From: Shewanella avicenniae
GTDB taxonomy: Bacteria; Pseudomonadota; Gammaproteobacteria; Enterobacterales; Shewanellaceae
DNA: 64,000 bases
Assembly (NCBI RefSeq): GCF_017354945.1
Contig: NZ_CP071503.1
Span: 372,001-436,000, forward strand
Direction of reading: 5' to 3'
The first letter of the stretch is position 1, and every line of letters begins with the position of its first letter. Below are positions 9,952-22,824 of the stretch, in pieces. A model generated the notes under the pieces. It did not search any database, had not been told where the DNA came from, and saw only the letters and a program-made list of their open reading frames with translations. The translations under genes were made by a program, and so were the position numbers.

Positions 9952-11142
9952 ATGTTTGAAATCATGGATACCCATTCAGACGATGCGATGAGCGATGCAG
10001 TCCTCAAAGTCGTCGGTGTAGGCGGTGGTGGCGGTAACGCTATTGAGCACATGGTTAAACACAACATCGAAGGTGTTGAGTTTATGGTCACTAACACCGA
10101 CGCTCAAGCGTTGCGTAAGTCATCAGCCGGTACCACTATTCAGCTGGGCCGTGGTGTGACCAAAGGCTTGGGTGCTGGTGCAAACCCAGAAGTGGGTCGT
10201 GCCGCTGCTGAAGAAGATCGCGAAAGCATTCGTGCGGCGATTGCTGGCTCGGACATGATCTTTATTGCTGCTGGTATGGGCGGTGGTACAGGTACTGGTG
10301 CGGCGCCAGTAGTTGCACAAATTGCCAAAGAAGAAGGCATTTTGACCGTTGCTGTGGTGACTAAGCCGTTCCCATTCGAAGGCAAAAAACGCATGGCGTT
10401 TGCCGAGCAAGGTATTGCTGAACTAGCGAAAAACGTTGACTCACTGATCACCATTCCGAACGAAAAACTGCTGAAAGTATTGGGCCGTGGCACGTCACTT
10501 CTGGACGCTTTTGCTGCTGCCAACAACGTGCTGTTGGGTGCGGTGCAAGGTATTGCTGAACTGATCACTCGTCCTGGCTTGATTAACGTCGACTTTGCTG
10601 ACGTACGCACTGTGATGTCAGAAATGGGCAACGCCATGATGGGTACAGGTGTGGCGCGTGGTGAAGACCGTGCTGAAGAAGCTGCTGAAGCCGCCGTCGC
10701 CAGCCCATTGCTGGAAGACATCGACTTAGCCGGTGCGCGTGGCGTGTTGGTTAACATCACCGCTGGCATGGACATGAGTATCGAAGAGTTCGAAACCGTA
10801 GGTAACCATGTGAAAGCCTATGCGTCTGACACTGCAACTGTGGTGGTGGGTGCAGTTATCGATCCAGAAATGAGCGATGAGCTGCGCGTGACCGTGGTTG
10901 CTACTGGTATTGGTGCAGAGCGTAAACCGGATATTCAACTGGTAACGACCAAAGCTGCACCGCGTGTTGAGCCAGCTGCGGAACCAAAAGTAGAGCCATA
11001 TACTCCAATTGATGAGCCTATCGCTCACGTGAGTAACGGCAATGCTGCGGCGTCAGTGAAACCAGCTGCGAACCCTAATCCGCACAAAAATGAGTTGGAC
11101 TATCTCGATATTCCAGCGTTTTTGCGTAAGCAAGCGGATTAA
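9952..11142 (+). CDS. ftsZ: FtsZ, tubulin-like division GTPase
   Basis: FtsZ polymerises into the cytokinetic ring. The 396-residue protein has the N-terminal GVGGGGGNA segment, the tubulin signature [10 protein letters not shown] near residue 108, the [15 protein letters not shown] loop, a variable Ala/Pro-rich linker (about 320-380), and the C-terminal peptide [14 protein letters not shown] that binds FtsA and ZipA. Its last codons and stop sit inside a 26-bp perfect palindrome. It is the last gene of the ftsQAZ unit; lpxC follows after 171 bases. Confidence 0.98.
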   Translation: MFEIMDTHSDDAMSDAVLKVVGVGGGGGNAIEHMVKHNIEGVEFMVTNTDAQALRKSSAGTTIQLGRGVTKGLGAGANPEVGRAAAEEDRESIRAAIAGSDMIFIAAGMGGGTGTGAAPVVAQIAKEEGILTVAVVTKPFPFEGKKRMAFAEQGIAELAKNVDSLITIPNEKLLKVLGRGTSLLDAFAAANNVLLGAVQGIAELITRPGLINVDFADVRTVMSEMGNAMMGTGVARGEDRAEEAAEAAVASPLLEDIDLAGARGVLVNITAGMDMSIEEFETVGNHVKAYASDTATVVVGAVIDPEMSDELRVTVVATGIGAERKPDIQLVTTKAAPRVEPAAEPKVEPYTPIDEPIAHVSNGNAAASVKPAANPNPHKNELDYLDIPAFLRKQAD

Positions 11143-11153
11143 TCCGCTTGCTT
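11128..11153. repeat. 26-bp perfect palindrome across the ftsZ stop codon
   Basis: Bases 11128-11153 read the same on both strands, centred on GGATTAATCC, with arms ending AAGCAAGC and GCTTGCTT. The ftsZ TAA (11140-11142) lies at the centre. As RNA it would fold into a loop-poor hairpin, but no U-run follows, so it is not a standard intrinsic terminator. It could stabilise the ftsZ 3' end, cause pausing, or be a protein site; this is inference. Confidence 0.75.
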
Positions 11154-11313
11154 GAGCTGGTAACATTTTGACCAAGTGCTCATTTATTGATGCATTAGTA
11201 TTTTTTTGTGTATTGCTTGGGTTATGTTAACATATCCGACCTCCTTAGCTTTTGGCTGAGGTTTTGCTGTACTGGTCGACTGATTTAACGTTGGGTTTTA
11301 TACGGGTAACTAA

Positions 11314-12234
11314 ATGATTTTTCAAAGAACTGTTGAAAATACGGTAAAAGCTACTGGGGTCGGATTGCATTCTGGCAACAAGGTGACTTTAACCATTAGA
11401 CCTGCACCCGTGAACACCGGGATCGTGCTGATGCGCACTGATCTTGAGCCTGCTGTGGCGATTGCCGCGAAAGCAGATATGGTTCGTGAAACAACCATGT
11501 GTACTGCGTTAGTCAATAACGACGGGGTTCGTATCTCTACGATTGAACATCTGTTTGCAGCATTAGCAGGTTTGGGTATCGATAACGCAGTCATCGAAGT
11601 CGATGCTCCTGAAATCCCAATCATGGATGGCAGTGCAAGCCCATTCGTTTTCCTGCTGCAAAGCGCAGGAGTGAAAGAGCAAGCGGCTGCAAAAAAATAT
11701 CTACGCATTAAGCAAACGGTGCGTGTAGAAGATGGTGATAAATGGGCAGAGTTGAAACCGTTCAAAGGTTTCCGTGTAAACTTTGCTATCGATTTTGCCC
11801 ATCCCGAAATCGCCCGTAGCCAGCAACATATGGTAATGGATTTTTCCTCTTCAGCCTTTATCAAGGATATCAGCCGCGCCAGAACCTTCGGTTTTATGCG
11901 TGATATTGAATATCTGCGTGCGCACAATTTGGCGCTGGGCGGAAGCATGGAAAACGCCGTGGTACTTGACGAATATCGTGTTCTCAACCCCGATGGCCTG
12001 CGTTATGAGGACGAGTTCGTTAAGCACAAAATTTTGGATGCTTTTGGTGACTTATATGTTGCTGGGCATGCCATTATCGGTGAGTTCAGCGCCTATAAAA
12101 CTGGTCACGCACTGAATAACACTTTGGTACGCGCCTTGTTGGCCAATGCCGATGCTTGGGAAGTGGTGAGCTTCGATAAAGAAGCCGACGCTCCGGTGAG
12201 TTTCAGCATGCCAACCTCGGTGGTGATGGCTTAA
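11314..12234 (+). CDS. lpxC: LpxC, UDP-3-O-acyl-GlcNAc deacetylase
   Basis: LpxC is the zinc enzyme for the committed step of lipid A synthesis. The 306-residue length is usual. Zinc ligands and catalytic residues fall at Escherichia coli-like positions: E78-H79 in [10 protein letters not shown]238 and D242 in [11 protein letters not shown], and H265 in KTGHALNN. The N-terminus ([21 protein letters not shown]) is typical. The 171-base upstream gap holds a 12-bp palindrome at 11223-11234 but no promoter I can place with confidence. The lpxC stop overlaps that of dciA, which converges on it. Confidence 0.97.
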   Translation: MIFQRTVENTVKATGVGLHSGNKVTLTIRPAPVNTGIVLMRTDLEPAVAIAAKADMVRETTMCTALVNNDGVRISTIEHLFAALAGLGIDNAVIEVDAPEIPIMDGSASPFVFLLQSAGVKEQAAAKKYLRIKQTVRVEDGDKWAELKPFKGFRVNFAIDFAHPEIARSQQHMVMDFSSSAFIKDISRARTFGFMRDIEYLRAHNLALGGSMENAVVLDEYRVLNPDGLRYEDEFVKHKILDAFGDLYVAGHAIIGEFSAYKTGHALNNTLVRALLANADAWEVVSFDKEADAPVSFSMPTSVVMA

Positions 12235-12692
12235 TCTGACGGTTCTGAGCCTTTACGGCTGGCTAATGCAGCCAGCCGTTTTAGTTTCTGGCCCAGGGTG
12301 CCGCCAGTGGAGTCAGCCAATTCTGACAGGTGTGATGCAGCGGTTTCGCTAATTTGCCTGTGAGGTACGTTGGGTTTTGTTTCGCGAGAAATAAGCGCCG
12401 GGTTGACTTTCACCTCGATAGCGGTAAGCATTGGTAGCGCTTCCGTTTGGAGCTGCTGCAACAATTGCGCTTTTTGAAAGTTAAGTCGCGCAGCCCACAC
12501 GGCAGTCGTGGTCTCAATGACCAGAATGTTTTGACGAAAATTAGCGACGGTAAGCTGTGTGCTGACTGGACCGGACAACATCCCTTTTACGGTGCGGTCC
12601 AGATATAACAAAAGCTCTGCTCTCTCAGCCAGCTCAGGTAAAACGCCTGACTGGTGAACCAGTTGACTGAGGTGTTGAGGGGGCTTTTTCAT
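12231..12692 (-). CDS. dciA: DUF721/DciA-like protein
   Basis: This 153-residue protein resembles the DUF721 family, whose members without DnaC-type loaders (DciA) act with the replicative helicase DnaB. The N-terminal part carries the family features ([24 protein letters not shown]); the C-terminal part is a low-complexity, probably disordered tail. It lies on the minus strand between lpxC and an M23 peptidase gene, where this family is often found in gammaproteobacteria. Its stop overlaps the lpxC stop on the opposite strand, and only 27 bases separate its start from the divergent gene at 12720. The role in helicase loading is known for other DciA proteins and inferred here. Confidence 0.75.
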   Translation of the reverse strand: MKKPPQHLSQLVHQSGVLPELAERAELLLYLDRTVKGMLSGPVSTQLTVANFRQNILVIETTTAVWAARLNFQKAQLLQQLQTEALPMLTAIEVKVNPALISRETKPNVPHRQISETAASHLSELADSTGGTLGQKLKRLAALASRKGSEPSD

Positions 12693-12719
12693 AACATAAT
12701 AAGATGGCTTAACTAGGCT

Positions 12720-13619
12720 ATGAGTGTAACAGTTTTTATTCAGGGTCGAAATGGCGTCACGCGCTGGCAGCCTGGAAAGCGTTGGCTTTTATTGCCAATG
12801 CTACTCATTGCCGCGGGTGCCGGATTGTACCAATACAATCAAGACCGATTTGAGTCGCAACAAGCCAGTGTTGACAGCGAGCGTCAAGCGCGCGAAGAGC
12901 AACAACGGCAGGTCAAGCAACTCAAAAGCGCCACCGAAAACCAACTGGCTACCTTGGTCAGTCATGTCGCAAAGATGCAAGCCAAACTCACTCGGCTTGA
13001 AGCGCTAGGGCAACAGCTCGCGCAAAACTATCAACTAGATGAACAATTTGATTTTACTGCCGAAGTTGGTGTCGGCGGTCCGAGTGATTTTGGTTCAACT
13101 ATCGAATTAAATCAGCTGCTTGACGATATGGAGCAGCTGGCTGCGGGAATTGATAAAGGTAACGCTCAACTGTCACTGCTTGAAACTGTGGCAAGTAATC
13201 TCAATATAGAACAAGAGCGTTATATATCCGGGCGACCAGTCAGCAACGGCTGGCTATCCTCGCCCTACGGTTTACGAAACGATCCTTTTAGTGGCCACAG
13301 AGCGATGCATAAAGGCGTCGACTTTGCGGGTTCAGAGGGGGCCGATGTGGTTGCGACTGGTGCAGGCGTAGTGACATGGGCAGGAACTATGTTTGGTTAT
13401 GGCAATTTGGTGGAGATCGATCACGGAAACGGATTGCGAACCCGCTATGGCCATAACGAAATGTTGTCAGTAGCTGTAGGTGATGTGGTTGCCAAAGGCG
13501 AGAAAATCGCCAGCATGGGCAGTACCGGCCGTTCTACCGGTCCCCATGTACATTATGAAGTACTGCGTAACGGTCAACAGATCGATCCAAAGAAATTTGT
13601 GTATCGTAACGCGGGTTAA
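12720..13619 (+). CDS. M23 (LytM-type) metallopeptidase, membrane-anchored
   Basis: A 299-residue protein with a short cytoplasmic N-terminus, one membrane segment at about residues 20-37 (WLLLPMLLIAAGAGLY), a coiled-coil region rich in Gln and Glu (about 45-170), and a C-terminal M23 domain. Zinc-site residues are intact: H197 and D201 in HKGVDFAG, and H276 and H278 in GPHVHYE. An active site of this kind suggests peptidoglycan hydrolysis in the periplasm rather than an EnvC/NlpD-style degenerate activator. It sits between lpxC/dciA and secA, where Escherichia coli has secM. The ribosome binding site is weak, so the start is less certain. Confidence 0.85.
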   Translation: MSVTVFIQGRNGVTRWQPGKRWLLLPMLLIAAGAGLYQYNQDRFESQQASVDSERQAREEQQRQVKQLKSATENQLATLVSHVAKMQAKLTRLEALGQQLAQNYQLDEQFDFTAEVGVGGPSDFGSTIELNQLLDDMEQLAAGIDKGNAQLSLLETVASNLNIEQERYISGRPVSNGWLSSPYGLRNDPFSGHRAMHKGVDFAGSEGADVVATGAGVVTWAGTMFGYGNLVEIDHGNGLRTRYGHNEMLSVAVGDVVAKGEKIASMGSTGRSTGPHVHYEVLRNGQQIDPKKFVYRNAG

Positions 13620-13677
13620 CGGAAATTGGCCGCCAGCCTTCAAAGGGATCTGGCCTACAACTTAATAAGTGATTCGA

Positions 13678-16401
13678 ATGTTAGGTAAAGTACTGACAAA
13701 AATTTTTGGTAGCCGTAACCAACGCACACTTAAGGCTTTGGGAAAGGTTGTTAACAAAATTAATGCGCTCGAAGCTGAATACGAAAAGCTCAGTGATGAG
13801 CAACTCAAAGCCAAAACCGCTGAGTTCCGTGCCCGTCTTGAAAAAGGTGAATCGTTAGAATCTCTCACCCCAGAAGCATTTGCGACCGTTCGAGAAGCCT
13901 CAAAACGCATTTTTGAAATGCGTCATTTTGACGTCCAGCTGCTCGGTGGTTTGGTGTTGGACTCAAACCGTATCGCCGAGATGCGTACCGGTGAAGGTAA
14001 AACTCTTACGGCAACTTTGCCGGCCTATCTGAATGCCATCAGCGGTAAAGGCGTGCACGTAATTACCGTGAACGACTACTTGGCCAAGCGTGACGCGGAA
14101 ACCAACCGCCCACTGTTTGAATTCTTGGGGCTGACCGTTGGTGTTAACCTGTCCGGCATGCAGCATCAAGATAAAGTCGCTGCCTACAGCGCCGATATCA
14201 CCTACGGTACGAACAACGAATTTGGTTTTGACTATCTGCGCGACAATATGGCGTTTTCGCCGAATGAACGCGTACAACGTCCGCTGCACTATGCACTGAT
14301 CGACGAAGTGGATTCGATTTTGATCGATGAAGCGCGTACCCCATTGATCATCTCGGGTGCCGCCGAAGATAGTTCAGAACTCTATATTAAAGTGAATGCG
14401 TTAATCCCGCATCTGATCCGTCAAGAGAAAGAAGACTCAGAAGAGTTCACCGGTGAAGGTGATTTCTCTATCGATGAAAAATCGAAGCAAGTGAACATGA
14501 CCGAGCGCGGTCAAGAGAAGATCGAGTTGCTGCTGACCGAATCTGGTTTATTGGCAGAAGGCGAATCACTCTACGCTGCAGCCAACTTGTCGCTACTGCA
14601 CCATGTGAATGCAGGCTTGCGGGCGCACTACCTATTTGAAAAAGATGTCGACTACGTTGTACAAAATAACGAAATCGTCATTGTTGACGAACACACCGGC
14701 CGTACTATGCCGGGCCGTCGTTGGTCAGAAGGTTTACACCAAGCGGTGGAAGCCAAAGAAGGCGTGAAGATCCAAAACGAAAACCAAACTTTGGCATCAA
14801 TCACCTTCCAAAACTATTTCCGTCTGTATGAAAAACTGGCGGGTATGACGGGTACTGCGGATACCGAAGCGTTCGAATTCCAACACATTTATGGTTTGGA
14901 TACCGTGGTGGTGCCAACAAACCGTCCTATGATCCGTAAGGATATGGCCGATTTGGTGTACCTCACTGCCCGTGAAAAATACGACGCGATCATCAAAGAC
15001 ATTGAAGATTGTCGTGAACGCGGTCAACCAGTATTGGTCGGTACCGTGTCGATTGAACAATCTGAATTGCTGTCGCATCTGCTGAAACAGAAAAAGATTC
15101 CACACCAAGTACTGAACGCCAAGTTCCATGAACATGAAGCCGAAATCGTCGCGCAAGCAGGTCGTGCAGGTACCGTTACCGTAGCAACCAACATGGCGGG
15201 TCGTGGTACTGATATCGTGTTGGGTGGTAGCTGGAAGTCTGAAATCGAAGCGTTGGAAAATCCAACCCAAGAGCAAATTGATGCCATTCGTGTCGACTGG
15301 CAACAACGTCACGATGAAGTGTTGGCCGCCGGTGGTTTGCATATTCTGGGTACCGAGCGTCACGAATCTCGTCGTATCGACAACCAGTTGCGTGGCCGTT
15401 CAGGTCGTCAAGGTGACCCAGGTTCATCACGCTTCTATCTGTCGATGGAAGATAGTTTGATGCGTATCTTCGCCTCTGACCGTGTTGCTGGCATGATGAA
15501 AAAGCTGGGCATGGAAGAAGGTGAAGCAATCGAACACCCGTGGGTATCACGCGCGATTGAAAATGCGCAACGTAAAGTTGAAGCACGTAACTTCGATATT
15601 CGTAAGCAACTGCTCGAATACGATGACGTCGCCAACGACCAACGTCAGGTAGTTTACTCACAACGTAATGCATTGATGGATGCCGAATCGATTAAAGAAT
15701 CGATCGAAAGCATTCGTGAAGATGTTATCAGCGGCGTTATCGATAACTATATTCCACCACAGTCGGTAGAAGAGTTGTGGGACGTCGCCGGTCTTGAAGA
15801 ACGTTTAGAGCAAGAATTTGCTCTGAAACTGACGGTACAGCAATGGCTCGATACTGAAGACGACCTGCATGAAGAAACGCTGCGGGAACGTATTGTTGAA
15901 CAATGGCAGCAAGCCTATGACGCTAAAGAGCAGATGGTTGGCCCAGAAGTGCTTCGTCAGTTCGAAAAAGCCGTTATGCTGCAGACCTTAGATGGTCTGT
16001 GGAAAGAACACCTCGCGGCAATGGATTACCTGCGTCAGGGCATTCACTTGCGTGGTTACGCGCAAAAGAACCCTAAACAGGAATATAAGCGAGAATCTTT
16101 CGAGCTGTTCCAACAGATGCTCGACACCCTCAAGCATGATGTGATCAGCATTCTGTCTAAGGTACAAGTGCAAGCGCAATCTGATGTCGATGAGATGGAA
16201 GCTCGCCGTCGTGAACAAGAAGCGCGTATCGAACGTGAATTCCAACACGCCGCAGCAGAAGCCATGGTTGATAGCGCACCAGCACCAGAAGGCATGCCAA
16301 CACCGCCGACTATCCGTCACGGTGATAAAGTGGGACGTAACGACCCATGCCCTTGTGGCTCAGGTAAGAAGTACAAACAGTGCCACGGTAAACTGAGTTA
16401 A
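13678..16401 (+). CDS. secA: SecA, preprotein translocase ATPase
   Basis: SecA is the ATPase that pushes unfolded preproteins through SecYEG. I start it at the ATG at 13678 (907 residues), since [14 protein letters not shown] matches the Escherichia coli N-terminus; a GTG 9 bases earlier is possible. Walker A (MRTGEGKT) lies near residues 101-108, Walker B is in the [12 protein letters not shown] segment, and helicase motifs [23 protein letters not shown] follow. The C-terminus has the zinc-binding SEC-C motif [13 protein letters not shown]. No secM precedes it. An intrinsic terminator follows at 16416. Confidence 0.97.
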   Translation: MLGKVLTKIFGSRNQRTLKALGKVVNKINALEAEYEKLSDEQLKAKTAEFRARLEKGESLESLTPEAFATVREASKRIFEMRHFDVQLLGGLVLDSNRIAEMRTGEGKTLTATLPAYLNAISGKGVHVITVNDYLAKRDAETNRPLFEFLGLTVGVNLSGMQHQDKVAAYSADITYGTNNEFGFDYLRDNMAFSPNERVQRPLHYALIDEVDSILIDEARTPLIISGAAEDSSELYIKVNALIPHLIRQEKEDSEEFTGEGDFSIDEKSKQVNMTERGQEKIELLLTESGLLAEGESLYAAANLSLLHHVNAGLRAHYLFEKDVDYVVQNNEIVIVDEHTGRTMPGRRWSEGLHQAVEAKEGVKIQNENQTLASITFQNYFRLYEKLAGMTGTADTEAFEFQHIYGLDTVVVPTNRPMIRKDMADLVYLTAREKYDAIIKDIEDCRERGQPVLVGTVSIEQSELLSHLLKQKKIPHQVLNAKFHEHEAEIVAQAGRAGTVTVATNMAGRGTDIVLGGSWKSEIEALENPTQEQIDAIRVDWQQRHDEVLAAGGLHILGTERHESRRIDNQLRGRSGRQGDPGSSRFYLSMEDSLMRIFASDRVAGMMKKLGMEEGEAIEHPWVSRAIENAQRKVEARNFDIRKQLLEYDDVANDQRQVVYSQRNALMDAESIKESIESIREDVISGVIDNYIPPQSVEELWDVAGLEERLEQEFALKLTVQQWLDTEDDLHEETLRERIVEQWQQAYDAKEQMVGPEVLRQFEKAVMLQTLDGLWKEHLAAMDYLRQGIHLRGYAQKNPKQEYKRESFELFQQMLDTLKHDVISILSKVQVQAQSDVDEMEARRREQEARIEREFQHAAAEAMVDSAPAPEGMPTPPTIRHGDKVGRNDPCPCGSGKKYKQCHGKLS

Positions 16402-16415
16402 TCCGAAAGCACAAT

Positions 16416-16439
16416 AAAAGGCGCCATTAGGCGCCTTTT
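16416..16439 (+). terminator. secA intrinsic terminator
   Basis: AAAAGGCGCC, loop ATTA, GGCGCCTTTT: a strong GC stem followed by a T-run, 15 bases after the secA stop. It separates the dcw-secA block from the rRNA operon. Confidence 0.9.
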
Positions 16440-16674
16440 GCTTTTTACGACAAAAATAAAGAAGAGACAAATAACCCAAGTACGGATGTATCATTAACTC
16501 ATTAGCTAAATAGCGGCGCAAGCATTGGCAATAATCACCAAACGGGATTATGTCAAAAACGTACAAAATACGAGCTAAGCTACTGTTGTTGTGGATAACT
16601 CTTTGGGTAACTCGTGTGTAAATTGTGACTATCTAACTATTTTAAAAAAAATAGAAAAAAAGCGAAAAAAGGGG

Positions 16675-16702
16675 TTGCGCGGATTTCTGATGTCCCTATA
16701 AT
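16675..16702 (+). promoter_or_regulatory. rRNA operon promoter P1
   Basis: TTGCGC at 16675-16680, a 16-base spacer and TATAAT at 16697-16702. A-tracts at 16643-16670 just upstream look like an UP element. The GC-rich discriminator GCGCACCC after the -10 box is the kind that makes rRNA promoters sensitive to ppGpp and DksA (known for the family; inferred here). Confidence 0.85.
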
Positions 16703-16798
16703 GCGCACCCACTGAGACGGCACAGCGCGAAAGCAAAGGCGGTTGAGGTGGTGATGAGGATGACTCATCGCAAGGCGAAAATAAGTTTGAAATCAAGC

Positions 16799-16826
16799 TT
16801 GACGCCTGAACGGGGAAGTGTAGAAT
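16799..16826 (+). promoter_or_regulatory. rRNA operon promoter P2
   Basis: TTGACG at 16799-16804, 16-base spacer, TAGAAT at 16821-16826. It lies about 120 bases after P1 and upstream of the boxB/boxA leader, matching the tandem P1-P2 arrangement of enterobacterial rrn operons. Between P1 and P2 is a small hairpin (GATGAG/CTCATC). Confidence 0.75.
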
Positions 16827-16838
16827 ACGCAGCCCTGA

Positions 16839-16871
16839 CCTGAAGCGAGTTCTTCAGGCTGCTCTTTAACA
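16839..16871 (+). promoter_or_regulatory. rrn leader antitermination signals (boxB-like hairpin and boxA)
   Basis: A hairpin CCTGAAG/CTTCAGG at 16839-16858 is followed by TGCTCTTTAACA at 16860-16871, which matches the boxA sequence bound by NusB-NusE. These elements allow RNA polymerase to read through terminators within rRNA operons. The RNase III stalk of the 16S precursor follows: AAGCAATCTGTGTG near 16878 pairs with CACACAGATTGCTT near 18553. Confidence 0.85.
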
Positions 16872-16980
16872 AGTTATCAAGCAATCTGTGTGGGCACTCT
16901 CAGGTTGATATATCGACAACGATTTATCGACTTTATGAAGAGTGTTCATACGAACAGAATTCATTAGAGTCAAAACTTTC

Positions 16981-18522
<1,542 letters not shown>

Positions 18523-18603
18523 CCTAAGCGATATACGATTTGATGAGTGTTCACACAGATTGCTTGATGAAATGTAGAGCAAGAAAACAGAGAAATCTGT
18601 AAG

Positions 18604-18680
18604 GGGTCTGTAGCTCAGGTGGTTAGAGCGTTCGCCTGATAAGCGAGAGGTCGGTGGTTCGAGTCCACTCAGACCCACCA
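18604..18680 (+). tRNA. ileT: tRNA-Ile (GAT)
   Basis: A 77-base cloverleaf with acceptor arms GGGTCTG/CAGACCC, anticodon GAT in CTGATAA, T loop GGTTCGAGTCC and encoded CCA. It is the usual first tRNA of the 16S-23S spacer. Confidence 0.97.
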
Positions 18681-18694
18681 ATAATCTTGAAAAT

Positions 18695-18770
18695 GGGGCT
18701 ATAGCTCAGCTGGGAGAGCGCCTGCCTTGCACGCAGGAGGTCTGCGGTTCGATCCCGCATAGCTCCACCA
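18695..18770 (+). tRNA. alaT: tRNA-Ala (TGC)
   Basis: A 76-base cloverleaf with acceptor arms GGGGCTA/TAGCTCC (one G-T pair), anticodon TGC in CTTGCAC, T loop GGTTCGATCCC and encoded CCA. It lies 14 bases after tRNA-Ile in the spacer. Confidence 0.97.
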
Positions 18771-18808
18771 TCTTTCAAGATGAACACTTGCTCCGTGGTA
18801 ACGGAAAT

Positions 18809-18845
18809 GCCAAAGATAAGTTTCGAATTTATCTTTGGCTTTTTT
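18809..18845 (+). terminator. Intrinsic-terminator-like hairpin in the 16S-23S spacer
   Basis: GCCAAAGATAA at 18809-18819 and TTATCTTTGGC at 18829-18839 form an 11-bp stem with a 9-base loop, followed by TTTTTT (18840-18845). This has the form of a Rho-independent terminator in the middle of the rRNA operon, after tRNA-Ala. A boxA follows 6 bases later. Polymerase carrying the rRNA antitermination complex would be expected to pass it; polymerase without it might stop (inference). Confidence 0.65.
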
Positions 18846-18850
18846 AAGCC

Positions 18851-18862
18851 TGCTCTTTAACA
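18851..18862 (+). promoter_or_regulatory. Second boxA in the 16S-23S spacer
   Basis: TGCTCTTTAACA is identical to the leader boxA at 16860-16871. A spacer boxA before 23S is known in Escherichia coli rrn operons and renews the antitermination complex. Confidence 0.85.
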
Positions 18863-19037
18863 ATTTGGAAAGCTGATAGTAGAGATTAAATAGCGATATT
18901 TAATCGAAATTGAGTTCTCAAAATACTTCAATCAAGTGTTTTGGATATTCATGTGTTCGAAAGGACACAATCAAGGCGAAAACAAACCATATGGGTCGTG
19001 CATGCGATTCGGTCGAGGAAACTCATCCGGGTTGTAT

Positions 19038-21926
<2,889 letters not shown>

Positions 21927-22016
21927 TACAACCCCGATGGGTTTTGGTGAACCTTGATGAATAAAGAAATACTTGATTTGAAGTATGAGAACACAGCTTA
22001 AAAGAATTTGAAAAGG

Positions 22017-22092
22017 GGTCGCTTAGCTCAGCTGGGAGAGCACCTCCCTTACAAGGAGGGGGTCACTGGTTCGAACCCAGTAGCGACCACCA
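22017..22092 (+). tRNA. tRNA-Val (TAC)
   Basis: A 76-base cloverleaf with acceptor arms GGTCGCT/AGCGACC, anticodon TAC in CTTACAA, T loop GGTTCGAACCC and encoded CCA. It lies between 23S and the first 5S gene, which is not the standard place for a tRNA in enterobacterial rrn operons, where 5S normally follows 23S directly. Confidence 0.95.
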
Positions 22093-22166
22093 TTTCAAAC
22101 GAACTACAAAAAAGCAGCTTTCCGAATTACTTGTTTTTGCCAGAAAGGCGAGAGCAGAAAAGAATT

Positions 22167-22284
22167 TGTCTGGTGACAATAGCATTGTGGTCCCACCTGA
22201 TCCCATCCCGAACTCAGAAGTGAAACACAATCGCGCCGATGGTAGTGTGGGGTTTCCCCATGTGAGAGTAGGTCATCGCCAGAT
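22167..22284 (+). rRNA. rrf: 5S ribosomal RNA, first copy
   Basis: About 118 bases with conserved segments GTGGTCCCACCTGATCCC, CCGAACTCAGAAGTGAAAC and GCGCCGATGGTAGTGTGG. Terminal arms TCTGG and CCAGA pair. Ends are placed by comparison with the second copy and may be off by 1-3 bases. It follows tRNA-Val by 74 bases. Confidence 0.93.
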
Positions 22285-22362
22285 GCCCAATTTAGGTTTC
22301 CACTTTTGAAAAGTGAAATCAAAATTAGTTAACCTGCCGATTGCAGTTAACATATTGAATTT

Positions 22363-22438
<76 letters not shown>

Positions 22439-22442
22439 GTTT

Positions 22443-22560
22443 TACTTGGTGACAATAGCATTGTGGTCCCACCTGATCCCATCCCGAACTCAGAAGTGAA
22501 ACACAATCGCGCCGATGGTAGTGTGGGGTTTCCCCATGTGAGAGTAGGTCATCGCCAAGT
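22443..22560 (+). rRNA. rrf: 5S ribosomal RNA, second copy
   Basis: The central stretch of about 109 bases, from GGTGACAATAGC to GGTCATCGCC, is identical to the first 5S copy. The terminal helix differs but remains paired (ACTTGG/CCAAGT). It starts only 4 bases after tRNA-Thr, so processing of that tRNA 3' end must also release this 5S precursor. Confidence 0.93.
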
Positions 22561-22575
22561 TCCTAATAAGTCGAG

Positions 22576-22602
22576 AAGGCCACCCAAGCGGGTGGCCTTT
22601 TT
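22576..22602 (+). terminator. rRNA operon terminator
   Basis: AAGGCCACCC, loop AAGC, GGGTGGCCTT followed by a T-run ending about 22602. It lies 16 bases after the second 5S gene. Confidence 0.92.
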
Positions 22603-22740
22603 GCTTTTAGTCTCCATCCTGAATTAGGTTCCTATATCAAGGATGTCTCTCCTTTGAAGAATAGCACGTCTTTTTAATCGATTTTACTCTATTGAATACA
22701 TCATATAAATATGCAATGTATTTATCATAGTACAGTGCAT

Positions 22741-22768
22741 TTGAATTATGCTTTTGCTATCGTATAGT
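22741..22768 (+). promoter_or_regulatory. Candidate promoter of the PglL-like gene
   Basis: TTGAAT at 22741-22746, a 16-base spacer and TATAGT at 22763-22768, in an AT-rich gap of 222 bases after the rrn terminator. It would start transcription about 50 bases before the gene at 22825. Confidence 0.5.
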
Positions 22769-22824
22769 CCAATTCCTAACCCGGATTTAATTGAAAGCTG
22801 ATAATTTTCCCATGGAGCATTGAA

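Noticed and set aside
13669..13677. GTG start for secA 9 bases upstream
   Set aside because: [14 protein letters not shown] from the ATG at 13678 matches the Escherichia coli start; the GTG remains a weak alternative.
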